Of a DNA stretch of 64,000 nt, positions 9,823 to 18,283 are shown in pieces (positions within the stretch are counted from its first letter, which is position 1; every line of letters starts with the position of its first letter). Below the pieces are notes generated by a model that was not told where the DNA came from, made no database searches, and saw only the letters and a list, made by a program, of their open reading frames with translations. Source of the DNA: Caenicola sp034331105 (GTDB lineage Bacteria; Synergistota; Synergistia; Synergistales; Synergistaceae); contig JAXQGB010000015.1 of the NCBI GenBank assembly GCA_034331105.1, positions 1 to 64,000 of the forward strand. The letters are read 5' to 3'. A program made the position numbers and the translations under genes.

Positions 9823-10386
9823 GTGGAAAGACCTCAAAGACATGCTTTGAGAAACATAATAGATACTGAAAACATCTACAAAGGCGCGATATTAGACCTT
9901 AATGTCGACCGCGTGCTTTTCCCGTCGGGCTGTGAAAAGATAAGGGAAGTAGTAAGGCACAAATCGGCTGTGACCGTCCTCCCCGTCCACTCTGACGGCA
10001 AAATCTCCCTGGTCCGTCAGTACCGGCATGCCGTAGATGAGGATCTGTACGAGATCCCTGCCGGACTGATCGAACCTGACGAAGACCCGGCTGAGACAGC
10101 TGTAAGGGAGCTTCAGGAAGAAATAGGCTATAAACCGGCTACAATAGAGAAAATATTTGAATTTTACACATCACCCGGTTACTCCACTGAACGTATCATA
10201 TTCTTTTATGCAACTGACCTCACTCCTTCAAAACTCGCCGAAGACGACGATGAATTTATCAAGGTGTACGATTTTACCCTTGAAGAAATAGAAAGCATGA
10301 TCGGATCCGGAGACATCAAAGATGGCAAGACTATAATGGCCTACTGCTGGTACAGGACGAAAAAGGCAGAAGAAAATGCAACTTGA
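9823..10386 (+). CDS. NUDIX hydrolase, ADP-ribose pyrophosphatase-like
   Basis: The Nudix box G-x5-E-x7-REL-x-EE-x-G is present at about residues 86-108 and is preceded by the family's VRQYRHAV and LYEIPAGLIEP segments. These features match the ADP-ribose pyrophosphatase group (YjhB/NudF type), which cleaves ADP-ribose to AMP and ribose-5-phosphate. The exact substrate is inferred. The GTG start follows GAGGAG by a suitable distance. The 3' end overlaps xerD by 11 bp. Confidence 0.9.
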   Translation: MERPQRHALRNIIDTENIYKGAILDLNVDRVLFPSGCEKIREVVRHKSAVTVLPVHSDGKISLVRQYRHAVDEDLYEIPAGLIEPDEDPAETAVRELQEEIGYKPATIEKIFEFYTSPGYSTERIIFFYATDLTPSKLAEDDDEFIKVYDFTLEEIESMIGSGDIKDGKTIMAYCWYRTKKAEENAT

Positions 10387-11284
10387 AAATATCGATCACC
10401 CTGTTTTTTTAAACGCATTGAGCAGGTTTGAGGATTACCTCATGCTTGAGAGAGGCTGCAGCGAAAATACGCTGAAAGCCTATTCATCCGACCTCAAACA
10501 GTGGTATTTTTATTGCCAAAGGATGGAATTTGACCCGCTGGTCCTTAATTCGGACAATATTGCCAGATTTTTGAGAGAACAGTCTGCAAGGGGAATGTCA
10601 AAGAGCACTGTCCAAAGAAACGGGGCGGTACTGAATTCCTTTGCCAGATATCTTGTTTATGACGGCGTAACTGAAAATATGCCGATGCTCGATCCACTGC
10701 CTGCCAGAGATAAAATTCTGCCCCAGATAATGACAGAAGGAGAGATACAACGCCTTATAAATGCCTGCGAGGACAACACTACCATCGGAAAAAGGGACAG
10801 GACTGCCATTGAACTCGCTTACGGAACAGGAATGAGGGCGTCAGAACTCTGCTCCCTGAAGCTGAAGGACATAGACAGAGGCGGAGGACTTATCTTTACA
10901 AGAGGCAAAGGAGACAAGGAAAGATGTGTACCCTATGTCGGCGGAGTAAGAAAAGTAGTTGATGAATACATAGACGTGCACAGGTCAAAACTTGATAAAC
11001 TCAAACAGCCCTGGCTCCTTCTGACTAAATCCGGCAGAAAAATGAGGAGGGAGTTTCTCTGGAGGCTGCTAAGGAAAAGAGGCCTTCAGGCAGGAATATC
11101 AGCTACACGCCTACATCCCCATGTGCTGAGGCACACCTTTGCGACCCATTTGCTGAGAAAAGGAATGGATCAGAGGACTCTCCAGGAGCTGCTCGGCCAT
11201 TCTTCAATACTGACAACAGAAAAATATACCCATCTGGACCTTGAGATGAGGGACTTCTACGATAAATATTTTCCAAGAAGTTGA
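10376..11284 (+). CDS. xerD: Tyrosine recombinase XerD/XerC type
   Basis: This is a site-specific recombinase of the kind that resolves chromosome dimers at dif. An N-terminal SAM-like core-binding domain (residues about 10-95) precedes the catalytic domain. The first catalytic Arg lies in GTGMRASEL (about 153), followed by H-x-x-R in HVLRHTFATH (about 250) and GHSSILTTEKYTH with the nucleophilic Tyr (about 283). Length (302) fits XerC/XerD. It sits at the end of the def-fmt-NUDIX run and directly before an inverted array of short repeats. Confidence 0.94.
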   Translation: MQLENIDHPVFLNALSRFEDYLMLERGCSENTLKAYSSDLKQWYFYCQRMEFDPLVLNSDNIARFLREQSARGMSKSTVQRNGAVLNSFARYLVYDGVTENMPMLDPLPARDKILPQIMTEGEIQRLINACEDNTTIGKRDRTAIELAYGTGMRASELCSLKLKDIDRGGGLIFTRGKGDKERCVPYVGGVRKVVDEYIDVHRSKLDKLKQPWLLLTKSGRKMRREFLWRLLRKRGLQAGISATRLHPHVLRHTFATHLLRKGMDQRTLQELLGHSSILTTEKYTHLDLEMRDFYDKYFPRS

Positions 11285-11332
11285 AATAGTGCTGTGGTTT
11301 AGACAGTGCCACGTGAAGTTGCCACAGGGCCG

Positions 11333-11443
11333 GGCAAGCGATAGACAAGCATTGGCAAGCGATCGGCAAGCAATTGTTTCAGGACAAAGCTAAGCAATTG
11401 CTAAGCTGTTGCTAAGCGGTCGCTAAGCGATTGTAGAACCTTA
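11333..11443. repeat. Left arm of inverted heptamer array
   Basis: Four GGCAAGC-type heptamers start at 11333, 11344, 11354 and 11365. Four exact GCTAAGC heptamers start at 11389, 11400, 11411 and 11422. The step is 11 bp (once 10 bp), about one helical turn. The arm ends in TTGTAGAACCTTA (11431-11443), which recurs exactly inverted in the right arm. Confidence 0.85.
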
Positions 11444-11691
11444 AGAACCGGTCACTCTCTTTCGTTCCCGCACGTATCGGGAATCAAGAGTCTTGTAACT
11501 TATGCCATTACTAGCATTTATAGATTTAAACAGAAGACACTGGATCCCGGCTCACGGCCAGAGAGCCAACGAGTTGCGAGTTGCGCGAATCGGCTGGTAG
11601 TTACACCAGGTGCATACCGGGAAGATGGGAAGAGAAGCATACCGGGATAATAGAATATGGAAGCATAGTTGGATAATGAGGTAAAATTTTA
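11444..11691. other. Central spacer of the inverted array
   Basis: This stretch of about 248 bp lies between the two repeat arms and contains no credible ORF. It has a tandem GAGTTGC-GAGTTGC, and GCATACCGGGA occurs twice about 26 bp apart. I see no promoter, RNA gene or transposase remnant in it. Confidence 0.5.
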
Positions 11692-11808
11692 TAAGGTTCT
11701 ACAACTGCTGAGCAACTGCTTAGCCATTGCTCAGCAACTGCTCAGCCGATTTTAACGACTGCTTGCCCATGCTTGCCAATTGCTTGCCAGTATATAAGAC
11801 TGCTTGAC
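11692..11808. repeat. Right arm of inverted heptamer array
   Basis: The arm begins with TAAGGTTCTACAA (11692-11704), the exact reverse complement of the left-arm end. Four GCT[G/T/C]AGC heptamers start at 11707, 11718, 11729 and 11740 (exact 11-bp step). GCTTGCC then starts at 11761, 11771 and 11782, with a variant GCTTGAC at 11802. The order mirrors the left arm on the opposite strand. Confidence 0.85.
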
Positions 11809-11835
11809 AGTCTTTACAACTAAGGAGTGAAGGAT

Positions 11836-12660
11836 ATGCTTTATTCAGAGAAGATTACCGAGGCGATCGAATTCCTTTCATCAAAGACAGGCCAAAAACC
11901 GGAAAGGGCATTGATACTCGGATCGGGGCTTGGCAGCCTCGCGGAAAGCATAGAAGACCCTATAGTGATACCATACCATGAGGTTCCATACTGGCCGAGG
12001 CCGACAGCTCCGGGACATGCAGGGAAACTGGTCTTCGGGACACTTGAGGGCACTCCGACAGTTATCATGCAGGGGAGGGTACATTATTACGAAGGATACA
12101 CGATGGAAGAAGTCGTTTTCCCCGTAAGGGTGCTTGGCAGGCTTGGCATAAAGACTTTGATCGTCACAAACGCATCCGGCGGGATTAATACCGACATACC
12201 GCCCGGCGGAATAGTCGCTATCCAGGATCACATCAACTTTATGGGGACGAACCCGCTTATCGGAGAAAACGATGATCACGTCGGACCGCGTTTTCCCGAC
12301 ATGACTGAGGCATACGACAGGGAATATATCCAAAAACTTGAGGCAGCTGCGGAAAAAGAAAACATCGGTCTTAATAAGGGTACATATATAGCTTTTTCAG
12401 GCCCTTCCTTCGAGACCCCTGCTGAAATAAGGATGGCTGAAGCCCTCGGGGCAGACGTCGTCGGCATGTCGACAGTCCCTGAGGTCATTACGGCAAACCA
12501 CATGGGTATCAGGGTATGCGGCATATCCTGCGTTGCGAACGCCGCGGCAGGCATATCCAAAAACAAGCTTACCCACCAGGAAGTCCTTGATACGATGAAA
12601 AATAGTTCTGCTTCAATATGCAGACTGATATCAGCCTTTTTGAGGGAGATCAACGAATGA
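11836..12660 (+). CDS. punA: Purine-nucleoside phosphorylase
   Basis: The trimeric-type PNP cleaves purine nucleosides to base and ribose-1-phosphate. Visible family motifs are LGSGLGSLA (phosphate site, about residue 28), the QGRVHYYEGY segment, VTNASGGI, and MSTVPEVI with the downstream N-AAGIS purine-site region. The ATG at 11836, 8 bases after TAAGGAG, is a better start than the GTG at 11827. Length is 274. Its last four bases overlap the pyrimidine phosphorylase gene, so the two salvage enzymes are coupled. Confidence 0.94.
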   Translation: MLYSEKITEAIEFLSSKTGQKPERALILGSGLGSLAESIEDPIVIPYHEVPYWPRPTAPGHAGKLVFGTLEGTPTVIMQGRVHYYEGYTMEEVVFPVRVLGRLGIKTLIVTNASGGINTDIPPGGIVAIQDHINFMGTNPLIGENDDHVGPRFPDMTEAYDREYIQKLEAAAEKENIGLNKGTYIAFSGPSFETPAEIRMAEALGADVVGMSTVPEVITANHMGIRVCGISCVANAAAGISKNKLTHQEVLDTMKNSSASICRLISAFLREINE

Positions 12661-13964
12661 CCTTTAATGGGATCGAATTCATTGAAAAGAAAAGGGACGG
12701 GCTGAAACACACAGGAGAAGAGCTGCAGGCTTTTATAAATGCCGTTATGCTTAGAGGGATCCCTGATTATCAGATCTCCGCATGGCTTATGGCCACTTTT
12801 CTGAACGGACTCGACGATGACGAACTGATGAATTTCACACAGGCACTTGCTCAGTCCGGCGAGATGCTGACCTACTCTCCCGAGGACAGGATCATTGACA
12901 AGCACAGCACGGGCGGAGTGGGCGACAAGACCACGCTTGTCCTTATCCCTCTCGTGGCAGCATGCGGATCCAGGATATCAAAACTCAGCGGCCCCGGACT
13001 TGGATATACCGGCGGAACGATAGACAAACTTGAGTCGATCCCGGGCATGAATATGCACCTTAGCGAAGTTGAGTTCAGGGATCAGGTCAACAGCATCGGA
13101 TGTGCGATCTCCGGCCATTCACACAAGCTTGCGCCTGCTGAAGGAAAATTTTACAAGCTTAGGGACGTAACAGGGACAGTCCCCTCAATACCTCTGATAA
13201 CAGCCAGCATTGTCAGCAAAAAACTGGCCGGCGGGGCTTACGGCTATCTTTTTGATGTAAAGTGCGGAAGCGGCGCTTTTATGAACGACATTGAAAGAGC
13301 CGGGAAGCTGGCCCGAAAACTTGTAGACATATCTCAAAAACTTGAAAAGACATGTGTCTCTGTCATTACAGATATGGAACAGCCCCTTGGCGAATGGGTT
13401 GGAAATTCCGCGGAGGTCTGTGAGGCGATAGAGGTACTCTCAGGCAGGGGGCCGTCTGATACCCGTGAACTCTGCGTAACTCTTGCGGCTTACATGCTGA
13501 ATATGTCAGGCAGGGCAAATACATTTGAGGAAGGCTTAAAGATCTCTGCAAAAGCCCTTGATGACGGGTCAGCCCTTAGAAAATTTGAAGAGCTGATAAT
13601 AGCGCAAAAAGGCGACAGTTCAGTTATAAGCGAACCGGAAAGAGTTCTCCCAAAAGCATCTTCAACTTATGAGATCAGGTCAGACAGAGATGGATATCTC
13701 TCAAAACTTGACGCCCTTCTTGTTGGGGAAGGACTCAGGGCATTGGGCGGAGGCAGGCTGACCCAGGAGGATACGATCGATCCGTCTGTAGCTATCCGGA
13801 TGCTCCACAAAGTCGGAGACAAGGTGTCCGAAGGTGATGTTCTGCTGAGGATATACTATAATCAGGAAAAACAGCTCCGGGAGTCTCTTCCTTATGTTGA
13901 AAAATGCTGGAAAGTAAGCGACAGCGCCGAGAAAAGAAAGCTTATAATTGACACGGTGCGTTAA
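12657..13964 (+). CDS. deoA: Pyrimidine-nucleoside (thymidine) phosphorylase
   Basis: The enzyme splits thymidine, uridine or deoxyuridine with phosphate. The glycine-rich phosphate loop KHSTGGVGDKTTL lies near residue 82, followed by KLSGPGLGYTGGTIDKLES, the signature of the thymidine/pyrimidine phosphorylase family. The C-terminal domain is present. Length is 435. The frame extends upstream, but the ATG overlapping the punA stop (ATGA) is the natural start. Whether it prefers thymidine or accepts uridine cannot be told from sequence. Confidence 0.95.
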   Translation: MTFNGIEFIEKKRDGLKHTGEELQAFINAVMLRGIPDYQISAWLMATFLNGLDDDELMNFTQALAQSGEMLTYSPEDRIIDKHSTGGVGDKTTLVLIPLVAACGSRISKLSGPGLGYTGGTIDKLESIPGMNMHLSEVEFRDQVNSIGCAISGHSHKLAPAEGKFYKLRDVTGTVPSIPLITASIVSKKLAGGAYGYLFDVKCGSGAFMNDIERAGKLARKLVDISQKLEKTCVSVITDMEQPLGEWVGNSAEVCEAIEVLSGRGPSDTRELCVTLAAYMLNMSGRANTFEEGLKISAKALDDGSALRKFEELIIAQKGDSSVISEPERVLPKASSTYEIRSDRDGYLSKLDALLVGEGLRALGGGRLTQEDTIDPSVAIRMLHKVGDKVSEGDVLLRIYYNQEKQLRESLPYVEKCWKVSDSAEKRKLIIDTVR

Positions 13965-13971
13965 TTGGAAG

Positions 13972-14000
13972 TTGAAATTAATGGCTGTTTCTGTTAATCT
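13972..14000 (+). promoter_or_regulatory. Candidate promoter of tRNA-Sec
   Basis: TTGAAA (13972-13977) and TAATCT (13995-14000) are separated by 17 bp. The -10 box ends 14 bp before the first base of tRNA-Sec. Confidence 0.5.
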
Positions 14001-14014
14001 ACGACAGTCCACAT

Positions 14015-14111
14015 GGAGGCGAGTTTCAGCTGGTGCTGGGCCCGGACTTCAAATCCGGTGGGGGTCGGTAACGCCGGTCCCGGTGTGTTCGATTCGCACA
14101 CGCCTCCGCCA
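14015..14111 (+). tRNA. selC: tRNA-Sec (anticodon UCA)
   Basis: The selenocysteine tRNA reads UGA in the presence of SelB and a SECIS hairpin. Acceptor GGAGGCG pairs with CGCCTCC (14101-14107), with encoded GCCA at the 3' end. The anticodon arm CCGGA-CTTCAAA-TCCGG places TCA at 14049-14051. The long extra arm and total length of about 97 nt are typical of bacterial tRNA-Sec. Its presence implies a selenoprotein-making organism; selA, selB and selD are not in this window. Confidence 0.95.
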
Positions 14112-14121
14112 TGCGTATTAT

Positions 14122-14148
14122 GCCCTGCACTCAGTGCGGGGCTTTTTG
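14122..14148 (+). terminator. Terminator after tRNA-Sec
   Basis: A strong hairpin (GCCCTGCAC, loop TCA, GTGCGGGGC) is followed by TTTTTG, 10 bp after the tRNA 3' end. Confidence 0.85.
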
Positions 14149-14181
14149 TGTTATTATAAATTCTCGTAAAGGTGGGATATC

Positions 14182-14802
14182 ATGTTTATAACCTTTGAGG
14201 GAATAGACGGTTCAGGAAAATCGACGCAGGCATCTTTATTCTGGAAATGGCTTGTTGAAGATAAAAAACGTGACGCCCTCCTAACCAGAGAACCGGGAGG
14301 CTGGCCCGGCGGCGATGTGCTACGCAAGATCGTGATCAGCGGAAAACTGAAACACGGCTGGAGCGAGGCTTACCTGTTCATGCTTGACAGGGCAGAGCAC
14401 ATAGCTTCTGTGATACAGCCCGCTATTGACTCAGGCAGGGACATAGTCTGCGAAAGGTATCACGATTCGACCCTTGCCTATCAGATATGGGGCAGGGGAC
14501 TGCCACTTGAAATATTTGATGAACTTGCAAGACTTTCAGCTTTCCCTGTTCCTGACCTTACTGTCCTCTTCGACATATCACCAGTGAGTGCTTTGAAGAG
14601 AGCAAAGTCGAGGGGAGACCTGGATTCTTTCGAGAGTGAAGGAGTATCTTTCATGACTAGAATTCGTGATGGATATCTTGCCCTTTCAAAACGTGACCCT
14701 GAAAGATGGATCGTCATAGAATGCGCTGAAAAGAACAGTGCTGAGATCTTTGAAGAGATGACAGGTTCTGTCATTTCAAGGGGGATCTTCTGTGATAAAT
14801 GA
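14182..14802 (+). CDS. tmk: Thymidylate kinase
   Basis: Tmk phosphorylates dTMP to dTDP. The P-loop FEGIDGSGKST opens the protein, followed by TREPGG and the DR motif in LMLDRAEH (about residue 72) and the ERYHDST segment. Length is 206. It follows tRNA-Sec and overlaps the next gene by 11 bp, the common tmk-holB pairing. Confidence 0.96.
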   Translation: MFITFEGIDGSGKSTQASLFWKWLVEDKKRDALLTREPGGWPGGDVLRKIVISGKLKHGWSEAYLFMLDRAEHIASVIQPAIDSGRDIVCERYHDSTLAYQIWGRGLPLEIFDELARLSAFPVPDLTVLFDISPVSALKRAKSRGDLDSFESEGVSFMTRIRDGYLALSKRDPERWIVIECAEKNSAEIFEEMTGSVISRGIFCDK

Positions 14803-15535
14803 CGCCCTCTGCGTTCTTGAAGCTTCTCAGGGATGGAAAGATATAACTTCTGCTGTAGGAATGAAAAGGTGTCCGCAGTCGGTGGCTGTTGCTATTCCTG
14901 AGATAATGCAGAAAATGTTTGTAGAGAATTACGGCAGGCTGATACTTGGCGATAGTCCTGTCTGGAAAGAAGGAAGCCACCCTGACCTTATCAATGCCGG
15001 CAAACACCTTGTCCCTCCTTCAATTGACGAATGCAGGACACTGCAGGGGGAATTGGCGCTCCATCCGCTGGTATCAGACAGAAGGATGGCAGTCATATGG
15101 TGTGCTGAGAAACTCTCGCTTGAGGCTTCAAACAGCCTCCTGAAACTTACTGAGGAACCTCCTGAACATGGTTGTGTCCTGTTTGTCTCAGATGAGGATA
15201 AACTTATACCAACGATAAAAAGCCGGGTATGGTCTGTTCGTATAGAATTGCCGGCAGAACTCGCCCAGGCAAAGCCGTTCCCGCTTTCTGACGAAGAATG
15301 GGCAGAATGGATAGCCTCAGGAAGAAAAAAGGATCCTGAGATACTATATCTTGAGATAGGAAGCTGGATAAGGGATCTTTCGGAAAAAGGAAAATTCAGA
15401 GATGCGGCAGACCTTGATTCCCTGGTAAGGCTGATGGGATCTAAAAGGCTTTCTGTGCCGATGATACAGGATCTGACCTACATGGTCATAAAGGAGGGTG
15501 TTCCCTGTGAACAAATATTTAGCAATTTACGGTAA
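14792..15535 (+). CDS. holB: DNA polymerase III delta'-like clamp-loader subunit, P-loop absent
   Basis: The central part matches the delta'/gamma AAA+ family: SNSLLKLTEEPPEHGCVLFVSDE with the conserved L-K-EEPP and sensor-1 region, then an S-R-V arginine segment. No Walker A P-loop and no zinc-binding cysteine quartet are visible, and the protein is short (247 residues), so the N-terminal ATPase lobe is reduced. The delta' subunit is a non-hydrolysing stator in the clamp loader, so this loss is tolerable. The assignment rests on the core motif and the tmk neighbour. The start is a GTG. Confidence 0.8.
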   Translation: MINDALCVLEASQGWKDITSAVGMKRCPQSVAVAIPEIMQKMFVENYGRLILGDSPVWKEGSHPDLINAGKHLVPPSIDECRTLQGELALHPLVSDRRMAVIWCAEKLSLEASNSLLKLTEEPPEHGCVLFVSDEDKLIPTIKSRVWSVRIELPAELAQAKPFPLSDEEWAEWIASGRKKDPEILYLEIGSWIRDLSEKGKFRDAADLDSLVRLMGSKRLSVPMIQDLTYMVIKEGVPCEQIFSNLR

Positions 15536-16775
15536 GCCAAGGTATCTTGGCATTTTAGAATACAGCACCGAAGAACCTATCGCGAAAGGCGAGACAGTCG
15601 TGGCAGAATCACACAGGGGAGAAGAACTGGCAGTAATAGCAGGCATTTTGACCCCTGAGCAGGAGGCCGAATACAGACTTCTGAGAAACGCTGCTGAACA
15701 TGGGGATTCTGCATCCAAGACAGCGGAACCCCTTGTCACAGATCTTACTTTCATATCCTTTGCCTCTGATGAGGATATTGAGACAGGCGACCTCTACAGG
15801 GAAGAAGAAAAGGGCATCCTGAAAAGTGCTATCGAGATACTCAAGCCGCACGAGCTGGAAATGAAGCTGATCGACGTTGAATTCCTGCGGCACAGAAGGA
15901 AATTGTTCTTTTATTTTTCATCCGAACAAAGGGTGGATTTCAGGGCATATGTCCGTGATCTCGCAAGAGAGTTTAAAACAAGGATAGAACTCAGGCAGAT
16001 AGGCGTTCGTGATGAAGCTAAGATCATCAAGGGCATCGGACCTTGCGGTCAGCCTTGCTGCTGCAGCTACTGGCTCAACCAGTTCGCTCCAATATGCATA
16101 AAAATGGTCAAGGAACAAAACCTTGCTCTTAACCCGGCAAAAATTTCGGGCATTTGCGGCAGGCTGATGTGCTGCATGTGCTATGAACACAATGTTTACA
16201 GGGAATTGTGGGAAAAACTTCCAAATCCGGGCACAAAGATAAAGACCCCGAACGGGAACGTTGTCGTATCAGGGGTTGAAATACACACAAACAGCGTCCG
16301 GTGCTATGTCCCATCTAGAGGGGAGATAAAGATCCCTATCGAGAAGTTTGATGAATTCAAAGAAACTGTTATTTCCGGCAAAGACTGGATTACTGCAGAC
16401 GAAACAGAGAATGCGGCACCGGTCAGGTCAAGCATGAAGCTGCCTGAAAGCTATGCCGGCACTGATACAAAAATTCGCAGGGAAAAAGATGACAGCAGGA
16501 AAGAAAAGAGAAAAGAAAGAGAAGATAAAGACCAGACTCCTTCAGAAGACGGCAAGCCGTTCAAAAAGAAGAGAAGACCGCGAAAGCTTCCTGCAGGACT
16601 AAAAGATCAGCCAAAAGAGCCAGTAAATAAGGATAGCATCAAAAAAACACCTGTCCCACCAATAAAGGAAAAAGAGGGCGATAAAACAGAAAATGCGAAA
16701 CAAAAATCACGACGCCCGAGACGGAGAAGGTCCGGGGCAAAAAAATCTGAAAGACCCGCCGTTGTTGAGGAATAG
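15507..16775 (+). CDS. PSP1 domain protein (RicT/YaaT family) with basic tail
   Basis: The N-terminal 280 residues match the PSP1/YaaT family: a beta-rich start, the GIGPCGQPCCCSYWL cysteine cluster (about residue 180), and CGRLMCCMCYEH (about 220). In Bacillus the family member RicT works with RicA and RicF in RNase Y-dependent mRNA processing. The remaining 130 residues are low-complexity and highly charged, ending in RRPRRRRSG. The GTG at 15507 lies 8 bases after AAGGAGGG and fits better than the GTG at 15498. Placement after holB is usual for the family. Confidence 0.9.
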   Translation: MNKYLAIYGKPRYLGILEYSTEEPIAKGETVVAESHRGEELAVIAGILTPEQEAEYRLLRNAAEHGDSASKTAEPLVTDLTFISFASDEDIETGDLYREEEKGILKSAIEILKPHELEMKLIDVEFLRHRRKLFFYFSSEQRVDFRAYVRDLAREFKTRIELRQIGVRDEAKIIKGIGPCGQPCCCSYWLNQFAPICIKMVKEQNLALNPAKISGICGRLMCCMCYEHNVYRELWEKLPNPGTKIKTPNGNVVVSGVEIHTNSVRCYVPSRGEIKIPIEKFDEFKETVISGKDWITADETENAAPVRSSMKLPESYAGTDTKIRREKDDSRKEKRKEREDKDQTPSEDGKPFKKKRRPRKLPAGLKDQPKEPVNKDSIKKTPVPPIKEKEGDKTENAKQKSRRPRRRRSGAKKSERPAVVEE

Positions 16776-16786
16776 GAGGCAAGCAA

Positions 16787-17716
16787 TTGGATCTTTTTAA
16801 AAACCTGGCAAATAAGCTCAAAAATACAGGAAATAAATGGACACAGGGTATATCCAACCTATTTTCAGATGAACCGATATCCGATGCATTCTGGGATTCT
16901 CTGGAAGAATTGCTGATCCTTGGCGATGTTGGGATAGACCTTACGGAAACACTGATAAAGAGGCTCAAACAGAGGGCAATAGACGAGAGGATATCAAAGA
17001 CATCTGAGCTTAGGGCAGTTTTTTCAAAGCTGCTGATAGAACAGCTCCAGGAAGTTAAAGGAATGGGAGCCCCGCTGGACGTAAGCAGCAAGCCGGCGGT
17101 AATACTGATGATCGGCGTTAATGGAAGCGGAAAAACGACGACTGCTGGAAAGCTTGCTGCGCAGTTTAAAAAAGAGGGGAAAAAAGTCCTGCTTGCAGCA
17201 GCCGATACATTCAGAGCGGCAGCTATCGAGCAGCTAAAGGCATGGGGTGAAAGGACCGATGTCCGCGTTATAGCACAAAGTCAGGACAGCGATCCTGCAG
17301 CTGTGGTTTTTGACGCGATAATGGCAGCAAAGGCAGGCAGCTATGATGTTATCATTGCAGACACTGCCGGAAGGCTCCATACAAAATCCAACCTCATGGA
17401 AGAGCTTGCCAAAGTCTACAGGATAGTTAAACGCGAAATACCCGAAGGACCGGCAGAAGCGTTGATAGTCCTTGACGCTGTAACAGGCCAGAACGGTTTC
17501 ATGCAGGCTGAGACCTTTAGCAAGGTCATGCCCGTCACCGGCGTTGTTCTTACAAAGTTCGACAATACATCCAAGGGCGGAATAATACTCGCAATTGCCG
17601 AAAAACTCAGGATGCCGATCAGGTATGTTGGATTGGGCGAAGGCGTTGACGATCTTCAGCTCTTTGACCCAAAGACATTCATTGAGACGCTGCTTGACAT
17701 AGAAAACAATGACTGA
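16787..17716 (+). CDS. ftsY: Signal recognition particle receptor FtsY
   Basis: FtsY is the SRP receptor GTPase that delivers ribosome-nascent-chain complexes to SecYEG. The NG domain is complete: an N-terminal four-helix part, G1 GVNGSGKTTTAGKL (about residue 109), DTFRAAA, DTAGR (about 192) and TKFD (about 253). The acidic A domain found in longer homologues is nearly absent (309 residues). The TTG start at 16787 follows GGAGG. It overlaps the next gene by 8 bp. Confidence 0.96.
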   Translation: MDLFKNLANKLKNTGNKWTQGISNLFSDEPISDAFWDSLEELLILGDVGIDLTETLIKRLKQRAIDERISKTSELRAVFSKLLIEQLQEVKGMGAPLDVSSKPAVILMIGVNGSGKTTTAGKLAAQFKKEGKKVLLAAADTFRAAAIEQLKAWGERTDVRVIAQSQDSDPAAVVFDAIMAAKAGSYDVIIADTAGRLHTKSNLMEELAKVYRIVKREIPEGPAEALIVLDAVTGQNGFMQAETFSKVMPVTGVVLTKFDNTSKGGIILAIAEKLRMPIRYVGLGEGVDDLQLFDPKTFIETLLDIENND

Positions 17717-18272
17717 TCAGGAATGCGTCAGAAGTGAACGTAAAGAAAGACATCCAAGAGATCCTCTTGTAAAAAAGATACTGGCACTTCTGGTCCCAAG
17801 GGGAGAAATGGAAATATTCAACAACGCGAGGGAACTCCTTTTTGATGCATGGGGAGAACCTGAGCGCATCAGTCCCTTTATGCCGTTCACATGGACTAAT
17901 TATTATGAAGATATCGCTCCGGAACTCGACAGGTGTTTCTTTTCGTATCCCGGACTTTTCAACATGTCAGACCTTCCTGACTGGAAGATGCTGACATGCA
18001 GCCTTGAAAAGGCGACAGGATCAGCAAGAAGGGTGAACCTTGACCCTGGGACAATTGACGGAGCAAGGTTGCTGCTTGCTTCAACGAAAGGCCAGGCACA
18101 CAGGATATACCTCAGGGACGGTATTTTTGCAGAGGTAACACTTTGCAGAAGGAAGGGCAGATGGGAAAGCTTTTTTTATACCTTCCCTGACTTTAAAAGC
18201 GGAGCTTATTTTGAATGGCTTGAAACAGTGCGCGAAGACTGGAAAAAAGAAAAGAACAGCGTTGATTTATAG
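17709..18272 (+). CDS. DUF4416 family protein
   Basis: This 187-residue protein matches the DUF4416 group by eye: a P-F-TNYYE-M motif near residue 60, a central N-DPG segment (NLDPGTIDGARLLLASTKG), a short H-R-YL-DGIFAEVTL strand, and a C-terminal TFPDFKS-Y motif. The function is unknown. It overlaps ftsY and precedes purB in the same operon. No membrane segment or catalytic motif is evident. Confidence 0.82.
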   Translation: MTDQECVRSERKERHPRDPLVKKILALLVPRGEMEIFNNARELLFDAWGEPERISPFMPFTWTNYYEDIAPELDRCFFSYPGLFNMSDLPDWKMLTCSLEKATGSARRVNLDPGTIDGARLLLASTKGQAHRIYLRDGIFAEVTLCRRKGRWESFFYTFPDFKSGAYFEWLETVREDWKKEKNSVDL

Positions 18273-18283
18273 GGGGTATTTAA

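Noticed and set aside
11333..11808. CRISPR array
   Set aside because: Repeats are 7-11 bp with no unique spacers of 25-40 bp, the two arms are inverted, and there are no cas genes.
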